Assembly: GCA_015256455.1 (NCBI GenBank)
Contig: JABZMB010000023.1
Location: forward strand, 1-20,792
Direction of reading: 5' to 3'
From: Solobacterium sp.
GTDB lineage: Bacteria > Bacillota_I > Bacilli_A > Erysipelotrichales > Erysipelotrichaceae
DNA length: 20,792 bases
Shown here: in pieces, positions 14,751 to 20,792 of the stretch
Numbering within the stretch: the first letter of the stretch is position 1
Layout of the letters: each line of letters opens with the position of its first letter
Translations under genes and position numbers: made by a program
Notes under the pieces: generated by a model
Databases searched by the model: none
What the model saw: the letters and a program-made list of their open reading frames with translations, nothing else
What the model was told of the DNA's origin: nothing

Positions 14751-15955
14751 TAGACTGAATACCCCTGCTGAATTTTGCGAATGACTTTTTCAAAACGCTC
14801 AACATCCCAAGTGACTGGCGTTGGATATGTAGGATTGCCTTCCTTCTCTGCACCAATCGCAAGATAATGTATATCTGAATCCTGTATCTCTGATATTGAT
14901 GTTGGAATGCCTAATGTTCGGTTTATTTCTTTTAGTTTTTTGATAAAATATTCTGCCTTCTGTTGATCTGTATGACCAGTAATGCCTACGATATCCGCAA
15001 TATGAGCTAGTTTCTTTGTGATTGTGTCCCCATATTCTTCCAATACAATCGGTAAAATAATGGCATTGATCATACCATGTTGTAAATGATACATTCCCCC
15101 AATACCATGTGCTATTGCATGTACATAGCCAATATAGTTATTGGTAATCGCTACGCCAGCTTTGTAAGAAGCTTCTAAGAGTTCTAAACGATATGTTATG
15201 TTTGAGCCATCTTCAAAACTAGGAATTAAATATTGGAAAATAGACTGAATGGCCTCTAGCGCATACTCATTTGTCTTACGATTATTAAAATGATTGATAT
15301 ACGCTTCTATGGCATGCGTTAAAGCATCCATACCTGTATAAGCTGTCATCTTAGGTGGTAATGTAGTCAAAAGTGAAGCATCCAAAACTGCATACTTTGG
15401 AATTAGAAATAAATGACTTAGCGCATACTTACGCTTCCTAATTGGATCTGTAATAACAGCACCAGCAGTCACTTCAGAACCAGTACCAGCAGTCGTTGGT
15501 ACAGCGATAAAAAATGGTAATGTTTTAGATACTATTCCTGTCTCTAATACTGTCTTTACATCAAGATGACTACTTTGTACACAAGCTAGTGCAGCTTTTG
15601 AGCAATCAATGACAGAACCCCCACCAATTGCAATGAGTCCTTGACAACCTTCTTTTATATAATATTCCTTTAGATTTTCGACATCCAAAATCTCTGGATC
15701 TGGCTTTACGTCATGAAAGATACTATAAGTGATATTACTTTTATCTAATCTTTCGAAAAATGGTTGTAATGTTCCTCTCTTGATAAATCCAGCTGTCGTA
15801 ACAACCATATACTGATTAAGATGCTTTTCTTTTAAAACATCCACTAAATCTAATAATGAATGTTCACCTTTTATCATCTTAGGCTGTAAGTTTAGCTGTA
15901 TTTTTTGAATTGGGCTAAAGAGTGCCTGTCTAGTTCTTAATAGAAAGTGTTTCAT
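14750..15955 (-). CDS. Iron-containing alcohol dehydrogenase
   Basis: A 401-residue group III (Fe-dependent) NAD(P) alcohol dehydrogenase. The nucleotide-binding GGGSVIDCSKAAL (111-123) and PTTAGTGSEVTAGAVITD (153-170) are classic. The metal ligands read Asp210 and His214 (GMDALTHAIEAYI), His279 and His293 (VHAIAHGIGGMYHLQHG), with the same spacings as lactaldehyde reductase FucO. The family reduces aldehydes to alcohols or the reverse; butanol, ethanol, 1,3-propanediol or lactaldehyde specificity cannot be told apart. An unusual 25-residue N-terminal extension (MKHFLLRTRQALFSPIQKIQ) precedes the core. AGGT lies before the ATG, and the promoter is a TGG-TATACT extended -10. It is a single-gene unit. 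Confidence 0.92.
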   Translation of the reverse strand: MKHFLLRTRQALFSPIQKIQLNLQPKMIKGEHSLLDLVDVLKEKHLNQYMVVTTAGFIKRGTLQPFFERLDKSNITYSIFHDVKPDPEILDVENLKEYYIKEGCQGLIAIGGGSVIDCSKAALACVQSSHLDVKTVLETGIVSKTLPFFIAVPTTAGTGSEVTAGAVITDPIRKRKYALSHLFLIPKYAVLDASLLTTLPPKMTAYTGMDALTHAIEAYINHFNNRKTNEYALEAIQSIFQYLIPSFEDGSNITYRLELLEASYKAGVAITNNYIGYVHAIAHGIGGMYHLQHGMINAIILPIVLEEYGDTITKKLAHIADIVGITGHTDQQKAEYFIKKLKEINRTLGIPTSISEIQDSDIHYLAIGAEKEGNPTYPTPVTWDVERFEKVIRKIQQGYSV

Positions 15956-15976
15956 ATGTACCTCACTTTGCTTTAG

Positions 15977-15985
15977 TATACCACC
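15977..15985 (-). promoter_or_regulatory. Extended -10 promoter for the Fe-ADH gene
   Basis: The minus strand reads TGG-TATACT about 22 bases before the start codon. A TTGTTT upstream has a short 15-base spacer, so recognition would rely on the extended -10. Confidence 0.42.
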
Positions 15986-16003
15986 ATGAATCTATAAACA
16001 AGA

Positions 16004-16037
16004 AAAACATATCCTCTAAATGAAGAGGATATGTTTT
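16004..16037 (-). terminator. Terminator of the pyruvate:ferredoxin oxidoreductase gene
   Basis: AAAACATATCCTCT (16004-16017) pairs perfectly with AGAGGATATGTTTT (16024-16037), a 14-bp stem with a 6-nt loop. The minus strand continues with TTCTTGTTT. It starts eight bases after the stop codon. Confidence 0.88.
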
Positions 16038-16045
16038 AAGTTTAA

Positions 16046-19000
16046 TTATTCAGAAGTTTCTTCGTCTTGAACTCTCTTCTTGAATAAGAGTCTGTTATAA
16101 CGCTTTTCAGCATCCTTACGAGCCTTCTCGAATAACTTATCTGCTTCTTCTTGGCCTAATACCTTAGGTAAGTTGAAGTAACGAGCTTCGTTGAGTAAGA
16201 ACTCTGTGAACTTGGAGAAGTCTGGAGTACGAGAGTCGATCTGTAATGGCTTCTCAAGTCTTGGGTCGAAACGGTATAGAACTGTGTAACCACAAGCAAC
16301 CGCATTCTTCTGAACGTTAGGCATGTTAATCAATCCACCCTTAATACCGTGCTCTAAGCATGGTGAGTAAGCAATGATAATTGATGGTCCCTTGTAACTT
16401 TCAGCTTCCTTGAATGCCTTGATTGTCTGTGACTGGTTAGCACCCATAGATACCTGTGCAACATAAGCTGTACCGTATTCCATGAAGATCTGACCGATAT
16501 CCTTCTTAGCACCTTGCTTACCACCGGAAGCAAACTTCGCGATTGATGAAGCCTGAGATGACTTAGAAGACTGTCCACCTGTGTTGGAGTAAACTTCAGT
16601 ATCAAGTACTAATACGTTTACATCTAGGTTATTCGCCATTACGTGGTCTAATCCACCGTAGCCAATATCGTAAGCCCATCCGTCACCACCGATGATCCAA
16701 ACAGACTTAGAAACAAGATCTCTTTCAAGTTTGAGTAATTCCTTAACCTCTTGGTTAGAAGAAGCCTTAACCTGTTCAACTAACTTGTTAACGATTGTTC
16801 TTTGAACATCACGGTCATCATTAGCAGCGATATAAGCTTCGAATGATGCCTTCAAGTCAGCTTCAACCTTATCGAGGTTGTCTTCCATAATCTTGAGGAT
16901 ACGAGCACTCTTGTATGACTGAGCAATTGCCATACCATAACCGTATTCAGCGTTATCTTCGAATAATGAGTTAGCCCAAGCAACACCTTCACCATTTTCA
17001 TCCTGTACGAATGGGTTTGTTGGAGTAGCAGAGCAGTAAATCATTGAGCAACCTGTAGCGTTAGCAACTAACATATCGTTACCGAATAACTGAGAAGCTA
17101 AACGGTAGTAAGGAGCTTCACCACAACCTGGGCAGCAACCAGATACTTCAAAGTAAGGCATCATCAAGGAGACACCAGCTTCAGTATTATTGTTACCGAA
17201 TTCCTTCTTATATGTTGTGTGCTTGTATAGATAATCAGCTACTGGCTCTTGACCTAACTGAGTCTTAACGTCAGCTGGTGATAATGCCTTAGTAGGACAT
17301 ACTGTAATACATACACCACAGCCTACACAGTTCTCTGTAGAAACTTGGATTCTGAACTTGAGGTTAGCTTCCTTAGCTCCCTTATATGCAGGAGAAGGAT
17401 CCTTCAATGTTAATTCAACGTTGTTTTCAGCAGCAATCTTCTGTGCTGTAGCAACTTCTTCTTCATTCATTAAGAATGAACGAATTGTAGCGTGAGGACA
17501 TGCAAATCCACACTTACCACACTCGATACACTTTTCAGCTTCCCATTCAGGAACGAGTGTTGCGATTGTTCTCTTTTCCTTGAACGCAACGTTAGGATTT
17601 AATGTACCATCTGTTACACCGTAGTTTAAGAATGAAGATACTGGCATATCTTGACCCTGTAGGTGGTTGATTGGTGTTACGAATTCATCAAAGAATGCAT
17701 CACCAGTTGAACCCTTAACAGACTTATCAAATTGTAAGTCAGCCCATGCTGGATCTACAGCCACTTCAACGATTCCTGAAGCACCTGTTTCGATAGCTAA
17801 GATATTCTTATCTACAACATCCTGTCCCTTACGAGCATATGTATGACGAGCAGAATCCTTCATTAATTCTAAGGATGTGCTATATGGCATAATCTGCTCA
17901 TTTAGACGGAAGAATGCAGCCTGTAAGATTGTATTTGTGAAACGTCCCATTCCTGTATCTTGCGCAATCTTAGTTGCGTTAATGATATAGAACTTCGCAT
18001 GACGTCTAGCAAGTCTTGCTAAGATACGGTTAGGTAATCTATCTGCAATCTCTTCTGCAGGGATAGTTGTGTTAAGTAAGAATGTTCCGCCTTCCTTAAG
18101 GTCACGAACCATATCAAACTGGAAGCAGTAACTATCTAATGAACAAGAGATAAAGTCAGCCTTATCAATGTAGTATGGGCTGTGAATTGGGCTCTTACCA
18201 AATCTTAAGTGAGAACGAGTTACACCACCAGACTTCTTTGAGTCATATGCAAAGTAAGCCTGTGAGTAAAGATCTGTATTGTTACCAATAATCTTAACTG
18301 TTGACTTGTTAGCACCAACAGTACCATCAGAACCTAAACCATAGAAAATACATGATGTATAGTCTGCATCAACTGTGATATCCACTGGTTCAATCGAAAG
18401 ATTTGTAACGTCATCTTCAATACCAATTGTGAACTCTTCCTTTGGAGAATCCTTCTTTAATTCTTCAAATAAGCCATTGATATGAGATGGGTTTGTATCC
18501 TTAGAAGATAGACCATAACGTCCACCAATAATTGTAAGATCCTTAAGGTCACGTAAAGCATATACAACATCTAAGAATAATGGTTCACGAGCACCCTGTT
18601 CCTTTGTACGGTCTAATACAGCAATCTTCTTAACAGTTGCTGGAAGAACAGACTTCAAGAACTCAACTGAGAATGGACGGTATAAGTAAACCTTAATTAA
18701 ACCTACTTTTTCGCCTCTCTTAACGAGTGTGTTAATTGTTTCTGTAATTGTATCTGTTACAGAACCCATAGCAATAATGATACGTTCAGCATCAGGTGCA
18801 CCTACATATGTAAATGGTGCATAGTGACGTCCTGTATGCTCAGAAATCTTCTTCATATAATCAGCTACTACAGCTGGAATATTTGCGAAGTGGTTATTTT
18901 GAGCTTCGGCAGCCTGGAAGAAGATATCATCGTTCTGTGTACCACCACGAACAACTGGGTTTGTGTGTGGGTTTAGTGCTAATGCACGGAACTCTTCTAA

Positions 19001-19609
19001 CTTTTCTTGGTTGATTAAGCTTCTTAAGTAGTCATAGTCCATCACTTCAATCTTATCGATTTCGTGTGATGTACGGAAACCATCAAAGAAATGCATTACT
19101 GGTACACGTTGGTCAATCGCAACCAAGTGTGCAACACCAGCAAGATCCATACAGTCCTGTACGGAGTGGGAACACATCTGAACTATACCTGTTTGGCGAC
19201 AAGCATAAATATCAGAGTGATCACCGAAGATACTTAATGTGTGTGTAGCTAAAGTACGAGCTGCTACGTGGATAACTCCTGGTAACATTTCACCCTTTAA
19301 CTTGTAAATATTTGGGATCATTAATAATAGACCCTGTGAAGCTGTAAATGTTGTAGCTAAAGAACCAGCCTGTAATGCACCGTGAATTGCTCCGGCAGCA
19401 CCACCTTCAGACTGCATTTCCACAACCTTAACACGATCTCCAAACACGTTCTTACGACCTGCTGTCGACCATGCATCAACATTTTCCGCCATTGGTGATG
19501 ACGGTGTAATTGGATAAATACCGGCTACTTCCGTAAAAGCATACGCGGCGTGGGCAGTTGCGGTATTACCATCCATAGCTTCGAAAACTTTTTTGTTTTC
19601 AGTACTCAT
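16046..19609 (-). CDS. nifJ: Pyruvate:ferredoxin (flavodoxin) oxidoreductase
   Basis: A single-chain PFOR of 1187 residues, the normal size. It oxidises pyruvate with CoA to acetyl-CoA and CO2, passing electrons to ferredoxin or flavodoxin; it is cytosolic and typical of fermenting anaerobes. Domains in order: domain I with YPITPSSPMAE (32-42), domain II to about 400, the gamma domain (about 410-600, FYGLGSDGTVGANK), the EKR linker (AFKEKRTIATLVPEW), two [4Fe-4S] motifs at Cys694/697/700/704 and Cys761/764/767/771, and the thiamine-diphosphate domain with GGDGWAYDIGYGG (974-986) and NTGGQ. The proximal cluster ligands are probably Cys826, Cys829, Cys854 and Cys1084. AAGGAGG lies just before the ATG. 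No strong promoter stands out in the 209-base upstream gap; a TATAAT (19637-19642) lacks a good -35. Confidence 0.98.
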   Translation of the reverse strand: MSTENKKVFEAMDGNTATAHAAYAFTEVAGIYPITPSSPMAENVDAWSTAGRKNVFGDRVKVVEMQSEGGAAGAIHGALQAGSLATTFTASQGLLLMIPNIYKLKGEMLPGVIHVAARTLATHTLSIFGDHSDIYACRQTGIVQMCSHSVQDCMDLAGVAHLVAIDQRVPVMHFFDGFRTSHEIDKIEVMDYDYLRSLINQEKLEEFRALALNPHTNPVVRGGTQNDDIFFQAAEAQNNHFANIPAVVADYMKKISEHTGRHYAPFTYVGAPDAERIIIAMGSVTDTITETINTLVKRGEKVGLIKVYLYRPFSVEFLKSVLPATVKKIAVLDRTKEQGAREPLFLDVVYALRDLKDLTIIGGRYGLSSKDTNPSHINGLFEELKKDSPKEEFTIGIEDDVTNLSIEPVDITVDADYTSCIFYGLGSDGTVGANKSTVKIIGNNTDLYSQAYFAYDSKKSGGVTRSHLRFGKSPIHSPYYIDKADFISCSLDSYCFQFDMVRDLKEGGTFLLNTTIPAEEIADRLPNRILARLARRHAKFYIINATKIAQDTGMGRFTNTILQAAFFRLNEQIMPYSTSLELMKDSARHTYARKGQDVVDKNILAIETGASGIVEVAVDPAWADLQFDKSVKGSTGDAFFDEFVTPINHLQGQDMPVSSFLNYGVTDGTLNPNVAFKEKRTIATLVPEWEAEKCIECGKCGFACPHATIRSFLMNEEEVATAQKIAAENNVELTLKDPSPAYKGAKEANLKFRIQVSTENCVGCGVCITVCPTKALSPADVKTQLGQEPVADYLYKHTTYKKEFGNNNTEAGVSLMMPYFEVSGCCPGCGEAPYYRLASQLFGNDMLVANATGCSMIYCSATPTNPFVQDENGEGVAWANSLFEDNAEYGYGMAIAQSYKSARILKIMEDNLDKVEADLKASFEAYIAANDDRDVQRTIVNKLVEQVKASSNQEVKELLKLERDLVSKSVWIIGGDGWAYDIGYGGLDHVMANNLDVNVLVLDTEVYSNTGGQSSKSSQASSIAKFASGGKQGAKKDIGQIFMEYGTAYVAQVSMGANQSQTIKAFKEAESYKGPSIIIAYSPCLEHGIKGGLINMPNVQKNAVACGYTVLYRFDPRLEKPLQIDSRTPDFSKFTEFLLNEARYFNLPKVLGQEEADKLFEKARKDAEKRYNRLLFKKRVQDEETSE

Positions 19610-19796
19610 ATGTCCTCCTTCATAATACCTCTATATATTATAAAACTAAAACACATGAAATAATAGACATTTGCGCAATAAATACACTATTCCCCCGCTA
19701 TTTTTCCATGATTTTTTGACAACGAAAAACAATCGGCTAACATTGTTTTATAAAGAAACTATCATTTGTTTATTTCTATGTCACTGTCTACATTAA

Positions 19797-19820
19797 AAAA
19801 GAAGTCCTAAGACTTCTTTT
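19797..19820 (-). terminator. Terminator of yneF
   Basis: AAAAGAAGTC (19797-19806) pairs with GACTTCTTTT (19811-19820) around CTAA. The minus strand continues in T residues then AATG. It overlaps the last codon of yneF. It sits in the 209-base gap before nifJ, so nifJ needs its own promoter. Confidence 0.82.
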
Positions 19821-20028
19821 ATTGATTCATGGATTTCATAACGGAACGAATCTGTGCCTCACTTGGCTTACGTCCCATTTGCATAAACATTGCACGAACC
19901 ATCTTCTCATTGATTGGTGGATTTTCCTTAAGTTGCTTTTCGAAATATTTTCTTGTTAAGAAGAATGTTACGATTGCACCAATTAATCCACCAGCAATGA
20001 AGAATCCTAATGAACTCCAAAATTCCAT
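19819..20028 (-). CDS. yneF: YneF / UPF0154 family small membrane protein
   Basis: A 69-residue protein with one N-terminal membrane segment (about 5-25, FFIAGGLIGAIVTFFL), then a basic RKYFEKQ stretch and the family signature ENPPINEKMVRAMFMQMGRKPSE (split here as NPPINEK at 36-42 and MQMGRKPSE at 49-57). It is widespread in Bacillota; I know of no defined function. The signature tail is probably cytoplasmic. AGGTGG lies about eight bases before the ATG. It has its own promoter and terminator, so it is a single-gene unit between the lipoprotein gene and nifJ. Confidence 0.9.
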   Translation of the reverse strand: MEFWSSLGFFIAGGLIGAIVTFFLTRKYFEKQLKENPPINEKMVRAMFMQMGRKPSEAQIRSVMKSMNQ

Positions 20029-20061
20029 AAATTACACCACCTATTCTTCATGTACCCTGTT

Positions 20062-20090
20062 ATTTTAACGTGTTTTGTACATGCTTGCAA
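20062..20090 (-). promoter_or_regulatory. Promoter for yneF
   Basis: The minus strand shows TTGCAA (20090-20085), a 17-base spacer and TAAAAT (20067-20062). The leader is about 28 bases with AGGTGG before the start. Confidence 0.5.
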
Positions 20091-20106
20091 CGGCTAAAAC
20101 AGTGTT

Positions 20107-20688
20107 TTATTTAGCTGTATCTTTTGCAGTTGCCAATTTGATTAAATCAGCGTAGATGTTGTAAATCTTTTTGTACTGTTCTTCTGTCATTTCTGGATTT
20201 ACATCGATATCATAGTCTTCCAAAACACCAACGTGGAAATCTACAACTTTACCATCTTTTACTGCCATAACATCTGGAATATATAGGGATGTTCCACCCT
20301 TTGGATTCTCTAAGTATGTTACGTCGATAAACTCTTCAACCTTCTCACGATACTGTGTAAACTCTTCGTCTGTCTTGTAGAATTTTCTACTTACGTCTAC
20401 ATAGTAGACAGTAACCCCAGCATCTTTCGCAGCTTGATTTAATACTGCAAATGCCTTTTGACTATAACGTGAGTCAGGTTTTGCAAATACCATTACACCT
20501 GAATATTTATTTTCAAAGAATGTAATAGCGGATGGTAATGAAATCTCCTTAATGGATGGATTCTTGTCTGTAATCTCTGTAAACTGTGAGATAGAACCAT
20601 CTGTTACATAGTCTAATTTGTATTGTTCCTTTGGAGTGCAACCTAGCATGAATGCACATAGAACAAGCATCATTAACTTCTTTATCAT
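20107..20688 (-). CDS. Thioredoxin-fold lipoprotein with SxxS in place of CxxC
   Basis: A 193-residue precursor. The N terminus is a lipoprotein signal (MIKKLMMLVLCAFMLGC) with lipobox FMLGC, making Cys17 the lipidated residue, so it is anchored outside the membrane. The rest resembles a thioredoxin fold: strand GVMVFAKPDSRYSQKAFAVL (64-83), helix, strand GVTVYYVDVS, and the cis-proline strand YIPDVMAVKDGKVVDFHVG (136-154). The spacing matches bacteriocin-accessory/thioredoxin-like proteins, in which FGRPxCPYC carries the redox pair. Here the positions are Ser73 and Ser76, so no disulfide chemistry is expected. AAGGAGG lies seven bases before the ATG. The promoter overlaps the preceding terminator. 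The exact family is uncertain. Confidence 0.75.
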   Translation of the reverse strand: MIKKLMMLVLCAFMLGCTPKEQYKLDYVTDGSISQFTEITDKNPSIKEISLPSAITFFENKYSGVMVFAKPDSRYSQKAFAVLNQAAKDAGVTVYYVDVSRKFYKTDEEFTQYREKVEEFIDVTYLENPKGGTSLYIPDVMAVKDGKVVDFHVGVLEDYDIDVNPEMTEEQYKKIYNIYADLIKLATAKDTAK

Positions 20689-20712
20689 TGAATTCCTCCT
20701 TCAATAACTTCC

Positions 20713-20740
20713 ATTTTATCAAAAAAAGTCAGTTTGTTAA
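20713..20740 (-). promoter_or_regulatory. Lipoprotein-gene promoter overlapping a terminator
   Basis: The minus strand shows TTAACA (20740-20735), a 16-base spacer and TAAAAT (20718-20713) preceded by TGA, an extended -10. The -35 lies in the loop and stem of the upstream terminator and the spacer contains its T-run. The leader is about 18 bases. Confidence 0.5.
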
Positions 20741-20747
20741 CTGACTT
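20721..20747 (-). terminator. Terminator of a gene beyond the right edge
   Basis: AAGTCAGTT (20726-20734) pairs with AACTGACTT (20739-20747) around a 4-nt loop, and the minus strand continues with a run of seven T. It ends a minus-strand gene whose body lies outside the window. Confidence 0.8.
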
Positions 20748-20792
20748 AATCTAAACTTAAGACCGAAGGTAGATATAGTTCCCTCTTCTGTA
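20748..20792 (-). other. 3' tail of an unidentified minus-strand gene or transcript
   Basis: The terminator directly downstream implies that these last 45 bases are the end of a minus-strand transcription unit. All three minus frames are open for at least 11 codons from the edge; one ends YRRGNYIYLRS with TAA at 20757-20759. The correct frame cannot be chosen here. Confidence 0.3.

Noticed and set aside
16354..16605. 83-codon minus-strand frame inside nifJ
   Set aside because: It lies in another frame within the conserved thiamine-diphosphate domain; its composition is atypical of a protein.
19660..19790. Possible Rex-type or other operator upstream of nifJ (TTGCGCAA at 19671-19678; TTGACAAC-gaaa-CAA nearby)
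   Set aside because: The TTGCGCAA dyad is only 8 bp, and neither stretch forms the TTGTGA-n6-TCACAA or TTGTTAA-n4-TTAACAA pattern known for Rex.
20090..20125. Hairpin just after the lipoprotein gene (GCTAAA / TTTAGC)
   Set aside because: The stem is only about six base pairs with a long loop and has no following T-run on the minus strand.

Overview
The window is a low-GC (AT-rich by eye), ordinary-code stretch from a Bacillota (Firmicutes) anaerobe. Evidence: strong AGGAGG-type ribosome binding sites throughout, a YneF/UPF0154 protein, a pyruvate:ferredoxin oxidoreductase, a Gram-positive style lipoprotein, and intrinsic terminators with U-tracts. An Erysipelotrichia-like host is my guess from the overall character and is not proven. 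Nearly all genes are on the minus strand; only the membrane protein at 11488 and elongation factor P at 14149 are on the plus strand. No tRNA, rRNA, CRISPR array, insertion sequence or prophage was seen, and no gene-free stretch exceeds 300 bases.

Left edge (1-1940, minus): the 5' end of a YcgL/RlaP-type nucleotidyltransferase, then a two-gene unit of an ADP-ribosylglycohydrolase and a small ankyrin-repeat protein ending at an intrinsic terminator. This resembles a small nucleotide/ADP-ribose processing module.

Centre (2015-11317, minus): a Gram-positive version of the enterobacterial yhf/php cluster. In transcription order it is yhfZ (regulator), a Tyr/dual-specificity-type phosphatase, yhfY (stand-alone PRD), yhfU (DUF2620), yhfT (membrane protein), php (phosphotriesterase-homology hydrolase), yhfS (fold-type I PLP enzyme), yhfX (alanine-racemase-fold PLP enzyme) and yhfW (phosphopentomutase-like), followed by an AEC-family permease. 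The cassette looks like one catabolic pathway with transport, hydrolase, two PLP enzymes and a phosphomutase; its substrate is, to my knowledge, unknown. Regulatory structure is visible: two perfect 12-bp palindromes in the yhfZ promoter, a good internal promoter with related sequence in front of yhfY, an intra-operon terminator-like hairpin between php and yhfS, and a long hairpin after yhfW. This is the best candidate for an undescribed system in the window.

Right part (11488-20792): a hypothetical polytopic membrane protein and a cardiolipin-synthase-type phospholipase D protein converge on a shared bidirectional terminator. Elongation factor P, with an atypical tip loop, converges with an iron-containing alcohol dehydrogenase on another. 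Then come pyruvate:ferredoxin oxidoreductase (nifJ), yneF and a thioredoxin-fold lipoprotein whose CxxC appears as SxxS. At the right edge a terminator marks the end of a further minus-strand gene lying beyond the window. PFOR plus Fe-ADH fits fermentative pyruvate metabolism.
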